Position numbers and translations under genes: made by a program
Notes under the pieces: model-generated
Databases searched by the model: none
Seen by the model: the letters and a program-made list of their open reading frames with translations, nothing else
What the model was told of the DNA's origin: nothing
Virus record (IMG/VR): IMGVR_UViG_3300023116_003900
Span: 1 to 42,843 of that record
Direction: 5' to 3' (one strand)
Length of the DNA: 42,843 nucleotides
From: a virus
Shown here: positions 7,894 through 16,059 of the stretch, piece by piece
How positions within the stretch are numbered: the first letter of the stretch is position 1
Layout: each line of letters begins with the position of its first letter

Positions 7894-8265
7894 ATGCAAC
7901 TATTTAATGAGATTACAGAAGAAAATTTTCTTCTATTTGCCGCGAAAAACTATTATAATCCTAGATGCATAGACGCAGAAGAACTCTATGAAGACCTTAA
8001 GAGATTCAAGTATCTGAAACGTCTGATCAAAAGATATCAAGATGGCGGCAAGCTGGCTGTGAACTTGATCATGAATCATCTTGTGGTTATTTTCAATGTG
8101 TTCGGCGTTGAAGCTGGCTTGAAAATGCTTGAATTCAAATTGACTAGCACAGACGATTTAGTTGTAGTCAAACCGTTTTTGATTTATTTGAACGCCATAA
8201 CAAATGATAAATATACTGGCATACCAATGGACAATCACGTCATTGAAGAACTGAGGAAAATATAG
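7894..8265 (+). CDS. Conserved T4-like phage protein (DUF7207-type)
   Basis: 123 aa. MQLFNEITEENFLLFAAKNY, CIDAEELYEDLKRFKYLKRL, NLIMNHLVVIFNVFGVEAGL are the conserved segments of a helical family I recall in cyanophages and pelagiphages, possibly named DUF7207. Function unknown. It is the first gene after the terminator, and its stop overlaps the next start. Confidence 0.6.
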   Translation: MQLFNEITEENFLLFAAKNYYNPRCIDAEELYEDLKRFKYLKRLIKRYQDGGKLAVNLIMNHLVVIFNVFGVEAGLKMLEFKLTSTDDLVVVKPFLIYLNAITNDKYTGIPMDNHVIEELRKI

Positions 8266-8846
8266 TGTCACTAGCAACACGAGCAGGCGATATTTATTAT
8301 TCGTTTCGATTTGTAAAACTGCTGACTACTCCATGGTCAGAAACAGACGCCTACAAACTAGGCATCATTGATGAAAACGGCAAGCGCGATAAGTCTGTCA
8401 AGTTAGACAACGACGAAAAGAAGACTGCGTATTCTACATTCATTCGTCTTGTATTTAATCTCAAAAGACTTCTAGAAAAGATTCCGGGCGGTAGAAATAC
8501 GTTAGCATCATATGCCGCCGCACTTTTTCTGCTCAAAGAAAAGTACGAATTGTCAGACAAAAGTATTGACAAAATTTTAAAACAGTGTAAAATAGATCCG
8601 CTAGACTTAATGGCTGAGTCTTCTACGTGGTACGTATTAGAAGACGGGCAACTGTCACCAGGAGTGTATCGATTGCGAGAAGATCGTGTGACCTCATTAG
8701 ATGTTGATGTCAACTCAAAAGACACTGTACGTGTTCTTCCTGAATCATATCCGATTGGTGAAATGCTCGGATTAGCTATATATGAAGTGACGCATATAAA
8801 TACTAATCAACCTCTCTATGTGACTGTCGGAGAACTATACAAGTGA
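8265..8846 (+). CDS. Conserved T4-like phage protein
   Basis: 193 aa, GTG start overlapping the previous TAG. FVKLLTTPWSETDAYKLGI, KRLLEKIPGG and LASYAAALFLLKE are conserved in marine T4-like phages beside the upstream family. The C-terminus (residues about 120-193) is beta-rich. I know of no assigned function; the constant pairing with the upstream gene suggests a shared structural or morphogenesis role. Confidence 0.6.
   Translation: MSLATRAGDIYYSFRFVKLLTTPWSETDAYKLGIIDENGKRDKSVKLDNDEKKTAYSTFIRLVFNLKRLLEKIPGGRNTLASYAAALFLLKEKYELSDKSIDKILKQCKIDPLDLMAESSTWYVLEDGQLSPGVYRLREDRVTSLDVDVNSKDTVRVLPESYPIGEMLGLAIYEVTHINTNQPLYVTVGELYK
8795..8802 (+). promoter_or_regulatory. T4-type late promoter-like box inside the upstream gene
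   Basis: TATAAATA lies about 40 bases before the GTG of a small capsid-targeted gene. It overlaps coding sequence, so chance occurrence is possible. Confidence 0.35.
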
Positions 8847-9016
8847 AGACGTTTAAGCAATTCAACGAAGAGCCTACCATGACTACTGGTCCTAAAGTAG
8901 CAGGCACTTCGCCAGGAGATCCCGCTGACTGGGTATACGGTAAGAAAAAGAAGCGTCGACCACTTACTCGTCATTACGTAGAGATTGCAGGCAAGTTTAA
9001 AAAGCAAGCAAAATGA
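8843..9016 (+). CDS. Small capsid-targeted basic protein
   Basis: 57 aa, GTG start overlapping the upstream TGA. The product begins MKTFKQFNEEPTM, a clear capsid-targeting leader with a cut expected after FNE. The mature part is Gly/Pro-rich (GPKVAGTSPGDPADWVYG) and then strongly basic (KKKKRRPLTRHYVEIAGKF). Probably a small internal head protein. The leader match makes the GTG start convincing. Confidence 0.65.
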   Translation: MKTFKQFNEEPTMTTGPKVAGTSPGDPADWVYGKKKKRRPLTRHYVEIAGKFKKQAK

Positions 9017-9306
9017 TTCGATTACTGCCCGTTCTGTTATTATCAGGATGTGCAGTTGGCTGGTCTCCGAGTCTAATCAGAGACGAACTGCCAAATGAGA
9101 CTGTAGTGTATACTGTCAGTGTATCTGGCTCGTATCCAAAAGTGCAGTTTATGACCGCAGATGAGTGGAACGAATATAAAGAACTACCACCGTTTGCACA
9201 AGATAGAATGATGGAGTATTACAAACAACGTGAACAAGACAGAGAGCGTTGGACAGAACTTTTGAATTGTTGGATTCAGGTACCGCCTGATTTGGAGTGT
9301 AATTAA
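9013..9306 (+). CDS. Small lipoprotein
   Basis: 97 aa. MIRLLPVLLLSGC carries a lipobox (LSG-C13), so lipid modification and membrane anchoring are expected. The mature part is short and charged. It lies directly before the spanin pair, so it may assist lysis or be an outer-membrane factor; its own role is unknown. Confidence 0.6.
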   Translation: MIRLLPVLLLSGCAVGWSPSLIRDELPNETVVYTVSVSGSYPKVQFMTADEWNEYKELPPFAQDRMMEYYKQREQDRERWTELLNCWIQVPPDLECN

Positions 9307-9753
9307 ATGTTTGCATTGATTAAAATGCTACCCCTACTACTAGTCTTAGGTGGTGGCGCATATGGGTATCACACATATACTGTGAATGGATTGGAAAGCG
9401 AGATTGCGCAGAAAGAAGCCGCTATTGTTATTCTTGAAACAAATCAGCAGAAGTTGATTGAAGCAGAAGAAAAGAATCGCGCCGCGATAGAAAACATGCA
9501 AGCGAATCTTGAAAAGCAACGTGAAGCGTTTACCAACCTATCGTCTCAACACGCACAACTAGCCAAAGAACGTGACGAATACATGTCGGTCTTTCGGAGA
9601 CACGACCTCACGAAACTGGCACGTCTTAAGCCTGGCTTGATTGAGCCTCGCATCAATAATGGTACGGAACAAGTATTCCGTCAAGTAGAAGCAGACAGTC
9701 GAGAAGTAGATCAACTTGACGATGAAGAGGTGACCGATGAAAGCACTAACTAG
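9307..9753 (+). CDS. i-spanin-like (Rz) protein
   Basis: 148 aa: one N-terminal membrane helix (LIKMLPLLLVLGGGAYGYHT) and a long periplasmic coiled coil (about 25-95), then HDLTKLARLKPGLIEPRIN, a segment I recall from Rz-like proteins of marine myophages. It should sit in the inner membrane and span the periplasm with the lipoprotein encoded next, joining the two membranes at lysis. The 17-nt overlap with the downstream lipoprotein gene supports the pairing. Confidence 0.75.
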   Translation: MFALIKMLPLLLVLGGGAYGYHTYTVNGLESEIAQKEAAIVILETNQQKLIEAEEKNRAAIENMQANLEKQREAFTNLSSQHAQLAKERDEYMSVFRRHDLTKLARLKPGLIEPRINNGTEQVFRQVEADSREVDQLDDEEVTDESTN

Positions 9754-10192
9754 TATTCTATTAATTACTCTACTCTCTGGTTGTTCTTCACTCCCAAGTT
9801 TTGGTTGGGGTAAGAAGAAAGAGCCCGAGCCTCTACCGCCTAAGATTGTTACTGTCACTGAAACGGTGCCTCTAGACATTTATCAACCACCGATGCCTCA
9901 AGAGATTTCACTTGAGAACGTCAAGTTTTTTGTTATCACAAAGAACAATCTAGAAGAGAAGATCGGTGAAATTGAAAAGCTTCTGGGTGGAGACTTCGTT
10001 GTCTTTGCCTTGACTCCCCAAAGCTATGAGAACATGGCATACAATCTCCAAGAGATTCGTCGATATGTGAGACAGCAGAAAGAGATCATTGTGTACTATC
10101 GTGAGGCTACAACAGAACACGAAGGTACAACTGCTGAAGACTGGCTTGAGAAAAACGAAGAAGTTATCGCAGACCAGCAAAAATCCAATTGA
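9737..10192 (+). CDS. o-spanin-like (Rz1-type) lipoprotein
   Basis: 151 aa. MKALTSILLITLLSGC has a lipobox with C16 as the lipidated residue, followed by a Pro-rich stretch (KEPEPLPPKIV) typical of o-spanins, then a helical domain longer than in classical Rz1. It overlaps the i-spanin gene by 17 nt. The larger size leaves some doubt, but gene pair and signals fit. Its stop codon lies within the -35 box of the nrd promoter. Confidence 0.7.
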   Translation: MKALTSILLITLLSGCSSLPSFGWGKKKEPEPLPPKIVTVTETVPLDIYQPPMPQEISLENVKFFVITKNNLEEKIGEIEKLLGGDFVVFALTPQSYENMAYNLQEIRRYVRQQKEIIVYYREATTEHEGTTAEDWLEKNEEVIADQQKSN

Positions 10193-10217
10193 CACTGCAC
10201 TACATATAGTGTATCAT
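10189..10217 (+). promoter_or_regulatory. Sigma70-type promoter of the nrd operon
   Basis: TTGACA (10189-10194), 17-nt spacer, TATCAT (10212-10217). The -35 contains the TGA stop of the o-spanin gene. A leader of about 70 nt leads to nrdA with AGAGAG before the ATG. Confidence 0.8.
10197..10212 (+). promoter_or_regulatory. NrdR-box-like palindrome in the nrd promoter spacer
   Basis: GCACTACATATAGTGT agrees at 14 of 16 positions with the NrdR box ACACWATATATWGTGT, counted by hand. It fills the space between -35 and -10, the usual place for repression. A weaker half-like copy (ACACT...) begins at 10230, about three helical turns on, as expected for paired NrdR boxes. No nrdR gene is in the window, so host NrdR would be the binder. 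Confidence 0.6.
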
Positions 10218-10240
10218 GTATGATTCATAACACTGTCTAA

Positions 10241-10258
10241 TGGCTCATAAATGAGTCA
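10241..10258 (+). repeat. Palindrome in the nrdA leader
   Basis: TGGCTCAT-aa-ATGAGTCA is an 8-bp inverted repeat with one G-T pair and a 2-nt centre. The tiny loop suits a protein-binding dyad better than an RNA hairpin. Role unknown. Confidence 0.4.
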
Positions 10259-10293
10259 ATAGAACCTTGTACGCTTTAAAAAGAGAGAAATAA

Positions 10294-12279
10294 ATGTCGC
10301 TGACAATTGACCTATCCCGAGACGAACTATTAGAAGACTATGCTGTCGGGATGCTAAAAGATTTTTATCTGAATGATTATGAAACATCTCCACAAGAAGG
10401 TTATGCACGTGCCGCAAAAGCATGGTCAACGTACAAAGGTGAGATTGATGTTCAACTTGCAAAAAGGCTTTATGAGTATGTTTCGAAAAAGTGGTTTATG
10501 TTTGCGTCTCCCGTTCTTTCAAATGCGCCGAACGGTCATGGAAAAGGCAAGGGGATGCCTATCTCGTGTTTTCTCACCTATGTTCCTGACACCCTTGACG
10601 GTCTTATCAATCACAGTAGCGAGCTACGTTGGCTTAGTGTACTCGGTGGTGGAGTTGGTGGACACTGGAGTGACGTGCGAACCGTGTCTGATATTGCTCC
10701 AGGTCCAATCCCTTTCTTACACACTGTAGACGCAGACATGATTGCGTATCGGCAGGGCAAGACTCGTAAGGGTTCCTATGCCGCATACATGGACGTGTCG
10801 CATCCTGATATCGTCGAGTTTCTGAACATTCGTATTCCGACAGGTGACGTACAGCGCAAGGCGCTCAATCTACACAATGCAATCAACATCACTGACGAAT
10901 TCATGGAAGCAGTAGTCAACAACACTGAGTTTGATCTGCGTGATCCTAAAGATGGTGCTGTAAAAGAAAGCATCAACGCACGTAAGTTGTGGGAACGTAT
11001 TTTAGAGATTCGCTTTAGAACGGGTGAGCCTTATCTGAACTTTATTGACACAGCAAACAAGCATCTACCACAAGCACTCAAAGACTTAGGGCTAAAGATT
11101 CATGGCTCTAATCTTTGTAATGAGATTCACTTGCCCACCAGTGCAGAGCGAACCGCTGTATGTTGTCTTTCTTCACTGAATCTGGAGTACTACGATGAAT
11201 GGAAAGACACATCTATTGTTAGGGATCTTATTAGGATGCTCGATAACGTACTTGAGTATTTTATCGACGAAGCACCTGACACAATCTCTAGAGCAAGATA
11301 TAGTGCACAACGAGAACGTTCCATCGGGTTGGGAGCAATGGGATTTCATTCGCTCTTACAGAAACATGGAGTCGCCTGGGAATCAGACAAGGCCCGTGAA
11401 ATCAATAACGTTGTATTTGAACACATCAAGTCTGAAGCAGACGAAGAAACAAAACTGCTGGCAGAGCAACGAGGTGAGTACGCTGATGGACATGGAACTG
11501 GAAGACGGAATGCTCATCTCTTGGCAATCGCGCCTAATGCTTCCTCCGGAGTTATCTTGTCAACAAGCCCCTCTATTGAACCCTCAAAAGCAAATGCCTA
11601 CACGCACAGGACAAGAGCTGGTAGTTTCCTTGTAAAGAATCGTTATCTCAAAGAACTGCTAAGTGTAAAGGGCGAAGACAATGATTCAACGTGGACATCT
11701 ATCATCACGAACAAGGGCAGTGTTCAGCACTTGCCATTCCTAACAGAAGGTGAAAAAGCAGTTTTTAAGACAGCACAAGAACTCGATCAAAACTGGGTGG
11801 TACAACACGCCGCTGATCGACAGCCCTTTATTTGTCAAGGACAATCTGTTAATCTATTCTTTCCAGCTGGTGCACCAAAGTCGTATGTCAACAAGGTACA
11901 TCTCAAAGCATGGAAAGAAGGGCTGAAAGGTCTATACTACCTGCGTACCGAAGCGAAGTCTCGTGCAGAGAATGTGAGCGAGAAAGTAGAACGTGTTGCA
12001 CTCCAAGACGACAATCGCTCTATTGTTTACTCCAAAAAGAATTGCCCTTGGTGTGCAATGGCAATGGAAGAACTAAAACTGCGTGGTATTATCTTTGACA
12101 AGATTGATCTTGAAGAGATTGGCAAGACAGCCGCAGAAGTAACTGGACGTAAAGTTAACACTGTACCACAGATTTATATCGAGGGCAACTATGTCGGTGG
12201 TTATGAAGAACTCATGGCTTATCTAGACAAAGCACCTCTAACTACTGAAGACGATGAATGTAAAGCTTGCGAGGGCTAA
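10294..12279 (+). CDS. nrdA: Class I ribonucleotide reductase alpha subunit fused to glutaredoxin
   Basis: 661 aa. Reduces ribonucleoside diphosphates with NrdB. Active-site residues visible: C92 and C290 (redox pair), N273-L-C275-N-E277 (thiyl radical loop), Y548-Y549 (radical transfer) and C656/C659 in the C-terminal tail. A glutaredoxin domain is inserted at about residues 576-645, between the tyrosine pair and the tail: CPWC at 584-587, TVP at 623-625 and GGYEEL at 635-640. The N-terminal ATP cone present in E. coli NrdA is absent, so dATP shut-off is unlikely. The fusion presumably re-reduces the enzyme in cis using glutathione. First gene of its operon behind a strong promoter. Confidence 0.96.
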   Translation: MSLTIDLSRDELLEDYAVGMLKDFYLNDYETSPQEGYARAAKAWSTYKGEIDVQLAKRLYEYVSKKWFMFASPVLSNAPNGHGKGKGMPISCFLTYVPDTLDGLINHSSELRWLSVLGGGVGGHWSDVRTVSDIAPGPIPFLHTVDADMIAYRQGKTRKGSYAAYMDVSHPDIVEFLNIRIPTGDVQRKALNLHNAINITDEFMEAVVNNTEFDLRDPKDGAVKESINARKLWERILEIRFRTGEPYLNFIDTANKHLPQALKDLGLKIHGSNLCNEIHLPTSAERTAVCCLSSLNLEYYDEWKDTSIVRDLIRMLDNVLEYFIDEAPDTISRARYSAQRERSIGLGAMGFHSLLQKHGVAWESDKAREINNVVFEHIKSEADEETKLLAEQRGEYADGHGTGRRNAHLLAIAPNASSGVILSTSPSIEPSKANAYTHRTRAGSFLVKNRYLKELLSVKGEDNDSTWTSIITNKGSVQHLPFLTEGEKAVFKTAQELDQNWVVQHAADRQPFICQGQSVNLFFPAGAPKSYVNKVHLKAWKEGLKGLYYLRTEAKSRAENVSEKVERVALQDDNRSIVYSKKNCPWCAMAMEELKLRGIIFDKIDLEEIGKTAAEVTGRKVNTVPQIYIEGNYVGGYEELMAYLDKAPLTTEDDECKACEG

Positions 12280-12282
12280 ATT

Positions 12283-12816
12283 ATGAAATACTATCGTGTT
12301 GAACCTGCAATGAAGAAGTCAGTCGTAGAGACTGAATTTTATGAGCGTGAAGATGGTCTTCGACTATCTGTTGAAGTTGGTTGGCGATGGGGCGAATTTG
12401 TTATTCACGTACCCGAGACTGACGAAGAGTTGCAGTACTGGCTTGACAATCGCTGGGGAATCACCAAAGAAGAGTATGACGAAGATCCTGATTGTTATCC
12501 TCTTGTTCCAGATCCTGACGATGATGACACGCTTGAACTAGAAGACTGGGAGCATGAAATGCTTTCGACTTGGGATGGCTGTTGGGAAGACTATAATGTC
12601 TATGCACCGTACAACTGGGACAAAGAACTCGACGATGATGAGCGAGACGAAATTCTAGAGTATTTAAGTGAAGAAGGTTCTACTGCACTGTGGGAAGAAT
12701 ACGACGAAGGTCATGTTATGCATGGTTGGAACAGTGTCGATTGCTCTTCAGTGATATATAATGGTTATACCATTGTAGAGTGTGACGAACGCGGAAATCC
12801 ACTAGAAGAAGAATGA
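12283..12816 (+). CDS. Very acidic protein of unknown function
   Basis: 177 aa, full of Asp, Glu and Trp (for example DPDDDDTLELEDWEHEML and DKELDDDERDEILEYLSEE) with few basic residues after the first 60. I do not recognise a catalytic domain. Such charge can mark DNA-mimic anti-defence proteins, but also acidic regulators. It lies between nrdA and a small membrane protein in the nrd operon, with an ATGA overlap downstream. Confidence 0.6.
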   Translation: MKYYRVEPAMKKSVVETEFYEREDGLRLSVEVGWRWGEFVIHVPETDEELQYWLDNRWGITKEEYDEDPDCYPLVPDPDDDDTLELEDWEHEMLSTWDGCWEDYNVYAPYNWDKELDDDERDEILEYLSEEGSTALWEEYDEGHVMHGWNSVDCSSVIYNGYTIVECDERGNPLEEE

Positions 12817-12956
12817 ACCACTTAGAAGAGAACAACGTAACGTATTTTGAACATTTAAGATTTGCGTGGGGCGTTGCGTTCGTTCTCATCGTACATGGAT
12901 TGTTACCTAACATATGGAAAGACAAGGCATCACACTTACTGTGTGACAAGGAATAA
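12813..12956 (+). CDS. Small membrane protein (DUF6356-type)
   Basis: 47 aa, ATG overlapping the upstream TGA. NHLEENNVTYFEHLRFAWG followed by one hydrophobic helix (VAFVLIVHGLLPNIW) matches a short family I recall as DUF6356, known from many bacteria and phages without function. It ends 2 nt before iscU. Confidence 0.6.
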   Translation: MNHLEENNVTYFEHLRFAWGVAFVLIVHGLLPNIWKDKASHLLCDKE

Positions 12957-12958
12957 AT

Positions 12959-13348
12959 ATGGCGTACTCAGAAAAGGTGTTAGACCACTATGATAACCCA
13001 AGAAACGTTGGAAAGCTTGATGAGCAGGATGAAGCCGTGGGAACAGGCATGGTTGGCGCTCCTGCTTGCGGAGATGTCATGCGGTTGCAAATCAAAGTAT
13101 CGGATGACGGAGTTATTGAAGACGCTAAATTCAAAACTTATGGATGTGGATCCGCAATTGCATCAAGTTCTCTTCTCACAGAATGGGTCAAAGGTAAAAA
13201 CCTTGACGAAGCTGGCGCAATCAAGAATACTGACATCGCTTCAGAACTGGCACTACCGCCAGTAAAAATTCATTGTTCGGTACTAGCCGAAGACGCAATC
13301 AAAGCCGCAATTCAAAATTACAGGGACAAAAGAGATGGCACTACTTGA
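12959..13348 (+). CDS. iscU: Fe-S cluster scaffold protein IscU
   Basis: 129 aa, collinear with E. coli IscU over its whole length and very similar to it by memory. C37, D39, C63, H105 and C106, the cluster ligands and assembly residues, are all present, as is LPPVK (99-103), the HscA chaperone recognition motif. It would build [2Fe-2S] clusters with the host cysteine desulfurase IscS and be emptied by host HscA/HscB; none of these partners is in the window. It sits between nrdA and nrdB and overlaps nrdB by 14 nt, so all three are co-expressed. A recent gain from a proteobacterium is likely. Confidence 0.95.
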   Translation: MAYSEKVLDHYDNPRNVGKLDEQDEAVGTGMVGAPACGDVMRLQIKVSDDGVIEDAKFKTYGCGSAIASSSLLTEWVKGKNLDEAGAIKNTDIASELALPPVKIHCSVLAEDAIKAAIQNYRDKRDGTT

Positions 13349-14330
13349 GTTTAGTAAAACTTACAAACCGTTTAAATACCCATGGGCAGTAGACCTCGCA
13401 AAGAAACACGAAGAGATCCATTGGATCGAAGATGAAGCGGAGTTGAGCGAAGATGTCCAAGACTGGAAAACTAAACTCACCTCAGACGAAAAAGAATTCA
13501 TCACCCAAGTGTTGCGATTGTTTACTCAATCGGACGTTCAGGTGGGTGAGAATTATCACGAACTTCTCATTCCCAAGTTCAAGAACAACGAGGTGCGTAA
13601 TATGCTTTCATCTTTTGCGGGTCGAGAAGCGGTCCATCAACGTGCGTATGCCCTTCTTAATGACACGCTTGGCCTTCCAGATGAAGAATACCATAAGTTC
13701 CTCGAATATAAAGAAATGGCGGATAAAGTTGACTTCATGAAAGAAGGCGACACGTCTACTCAGACTGGTCTTGCACTTGCACTCGCTCAGTCGGTGTTTA
13801 ATGAGGGCATGTCTCTCTTTAGTTCGTTTGTGATGCTGTTAAACTTCCAACGTTTTGGGAAGATGAAAGGCATGGGCACGATTGTCGAATGGTCGATTCG
13901 TGACGAAACTCTACACGTACAAGGCAACGCTAAGTTGTTCCGTACGTTCTGTGACGAACATCCTCGTATCGTCAACGATGAATTGAAATCAAAAATCTAT
14001 GAGATGGCTAAAAATGCAGTTGAACTTGAAGACAAATTTATCAATCTCGCGTTTCGTGGAAACGATGTGCAGGGTCTTACGAGAGACGAAGTACGAAAGT
14101 ATATTCGCCATATTGCTGATCGGCGCTTGCTTCAGCTTGGACTCAAAACTAAGTTCAGACAAAAAGACAATCCTCTACCTTGGCTTGACTGGGTACTTAA
14201 CGGAGCATCACATGACAACTTCTTTGAAAAGCGAGTCACTGAATACTCAGTAGTAGGCATGGAAGGTGACTGGGGTTGGGACGAAGAATCTGAAGTCTGT
14301 AGTCTAGATAATGTGGGGTGTGCGGCATAA
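13335..14330 (+). CDS. nrdB: Class I ribonucleotide reductase beta subunit
   Basis: 331 aa. Carries the dinuclear metal ligands D67, E98, H101, E157, E191 and H194, and the radical tyrosine at Y105 (HQRAY, four residues after H101). GREAVHQRAY and RDETLHVQG are the family signatures. The C-terminal tail (VCSLDNVGCAA) should dock NrdA. It partners the NrdA-glutaredoxin fusion upstream. The complete ligand set indicates an active radical generator. Confidence 0.95.
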   Translation: MALLEFSKTYKPFKYPWAVDLAKKHEEIHWIEDEAELSEDVQDWKTKLTSDEKEFITQVLRLFTQSDVQVGENYHELLIPKFKNNEVRNMLSSFAGREAVHQRAYALLNDTLGLPDEEYHKFLEYKEMADKVDFMKEGDTSTQTGLALALAQSVFNEGMSLFSSFVMLLNFQRFGKMKGMGTIVEWSIRDETLHVQGNAKLFRTFCDEHPRIVNDELKSKIYEMAKNAVELEDKFINLAFRGNDVQGLTRDEVRKYIRHIADRRLLQLGLKTKFRQKDNPLPWLDWVLNGASHDNFFEKRVTEYSVVGMEGDWGWDEESEVCSLDNVGCAA

Positions 14331-14464
14331 TGGAAGAGTACGAATATTCTTTAGTTTGTTATTTCTGTGAGGCTAAAGTAATTCTTACTGTATGTGACAG
14401 CGAAGAAAAGCCTCGTGCTTGTCCAATGTGTGGAACAGAATGTGAAACAGACTGGGAAGAATGA
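14330..14464 (+). CDS. Small zinc-ribbon protein
   Basis: 44 aa, ATG overlapping the nrdB TAA. CYFC and CPMC form a zinc-ribbon pair in an otherwise acidic peptide. It overlaps the carbamoyltransferase start (ATGA). Small phage zinc ribbons of this type are common; function unknown. Confidence 0.6.
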   Translation: MEEYEYSLVCYFCEAKVILTVCDSEEKPRACPMCGTECETDWEE

Positions 14465-16059
14465 AGCCACACTTTTCGATATTTGAAGGTGGGCACGATC
14501 CCAACTTCACCATCTTTGATCCTAATACCAAAAAGTTCTACATCTATGAGTTAGAACGAATTCTTGGCATCAAAAATTATCACATTCAAAGACCTCTGCG
14601 AGCCGCAGGACAAAAACAATATTATCATGCAGTTAGATTTGGCGTAGAACATGCATACGAGAATTATGGCATTGCTAACGATTTTGAATGGCTTTATCAT
14701 AAATCGATAGCAATGAATGAGTCCTTCTGGGACAGAGATCAGATTAAATGGAAGCATTGTAAGTTAAATAGAGTGCATCACCATGACGCACATGCGTGGT
14801 GTGGCTATGCACAATCACCTTTTGAAAAGTGCGCAGTCATATCTTGGGACGGTAAAGGTGATGACACTTCGTTTCGTACATGTGAGTTTAGCAAGTGGCA
14901 TCAAAGGCACACGAGCAATCAACACTTTAAACACTCAGAAGTCTATACTCGTGCCGGTCACCTTTGTAAGATATTCAAAGACACTCACACTCTAAGTATC
15001 GCCGGTAAGTTTATGGGACTAAGCGCATACGGTGAAATAGATCAAGAATATTATGATTACTTTAGATGGCGTATGCGGACAGGCTATGGCTATCATAAAA
15101 CCAACGCATTGGATGCGGGGATCGATCTAGCATTTAACGAAGATTTTGCGTATAAAGTAGAGTCGGTGTACGAGCACCGCAAAGCATTTAACATAGCATA
15201 CACTGCACAAAAAGCCTTAGAAGATGATATTCTAGAGTGGATTGACAAGAACTATATTCATACAATTCGCGATTATGACAACAACCTGATTCTCACTGGC
15301 GGCACTGCGTTAAACGTTTTGGTTAATGAGAAAATCAAGCGAGCGTTTCCAGGCATCAATGTTTTTGTTCCACCTAACTGTGGCGACAGCGGTCAAAGTT
15401 TCGGTGCTATGATGTGGCATCTGACCGAAGAAGAAATCTTCCAAGAAAAAGTTCGATGTGAATTTATGGGTCCTCCTCTGTGGGACTACAAACAAATTCC
15501 TATATACATCAAGAAAAGAGGCGCCACACAGATCAACATATCTGACATTGCGCAACTGCTCAGAGAGCAAAAGATTATTGGCATCTGTCAGGGCAACATG
15601 GAGTGTGGACCTCGTGCATTGGGCAATCGTTCTATTCTATGTGATGCTTCGAATCTACACGCAAAAGATATTCTGAACGCAAAGGTCAAGTTCAGAGAAT
15701 GGTTTAGACCATTCGCTCCTGTGTGCAAGAAAGAAGATGCACACAAGTATTTCTACTCACCGTCTTTCGATAACATGGAGATGATGCAGTTCATTGCAGA
15801 CGTAAAGCCAGAGTATCGAAAAGAATTTCCTGCAATTACACACATTGATAATACAGCCAGACTACAAGTAGTCACACCTGAATTCAACGAGCCGCTATAT
15901 AATATCTTAGATGCGTTCGATGGAGTTTTGATTAACACGTCATTCAATGTTCAAGGTAAGCCTATACTAAATAGTATGAAAGAGGCGATGAACGTACTTG
16001 ACAACACAGGACTCGATCACGTGGTTGTTGAATATGAAGGTGACTACTGGCTGTTTTAA
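14461..16059 (+). CDS. NodU/CmcH/TobZ-family carbamoyltransferase, copy 1
   Basis: 532 aa. The N-terminal Kae1-like domain has the metal-binding HHHDAHAWCG (about 106-115), DGKGDD and FMGLSAYG; the C-terminal YrdC-like domain has CGPRALGNRSILCD, FRPFAP and LINTSFNVQGKPI. The family moves carbamoyl from carbamoyl phosphate via carbamoyl-AMP to a hydroxyl, usually on a sugar or nucleoside. In phages the acceptor may be a DNA-linked group or a glycan; both are plausible here, given the TET-associated glycosyltransferase and the sugar operon. Overlaps neighbours on both sides (ATGA, TAATG). Paralogue follows at 16471. Confidence 0.9.
   Translation: MKPHFSIFEGGHDPNFTIFDPNTKKFYIYELERILGIKNYHIQRPLRAAGQKQYYHAVRFGVEHAYENYGIANDFEWLYHKSIAMNESFWDRDQIKWKHCKLNRVHHHDAHAWCGYAQSPFEKCAVISWDGKGDDTSFRTCEFSKWHQRHTSNQHFKHSEVYTRAGHLCKIFKDTHTLSIAGKFMGLSAYGEIDQEYYDYFRWRMRTGYGYHKTNALDAGIDLAFNEDFAYKVESVYEHRKAFNIAYTAQKALEDDILEWIDKNYIHTIRDYDNNLILTGGTALNVLVNEKIKRAFPGINVFVPPNCGDSGQSFGAMMWHLTEEEIFQEKVRCEFMGPPLWDYKQIPIYIKKRGATQINISDIAQLLREQKIIGICQGNMECGPRALGNRSILCDASNLHAKDILNAKVKFREWFRPFAPVCKKEDAHKYFYSPSFDNMEMMQFIADVKPEYRKEFPAITHIDNTARLQVVTPEFNEPLYNILDAFDGVLINTSFNVQGKPILNSMKEAMNVLDNTGLDHVVVEYEGDYWLF

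Noticed and set aside
8206-8213. GATAAATA before the gene at 8265
   Set aside because: Inside coding sequence, mismatched at the first position, and its gene is tightly coupled to the one before.
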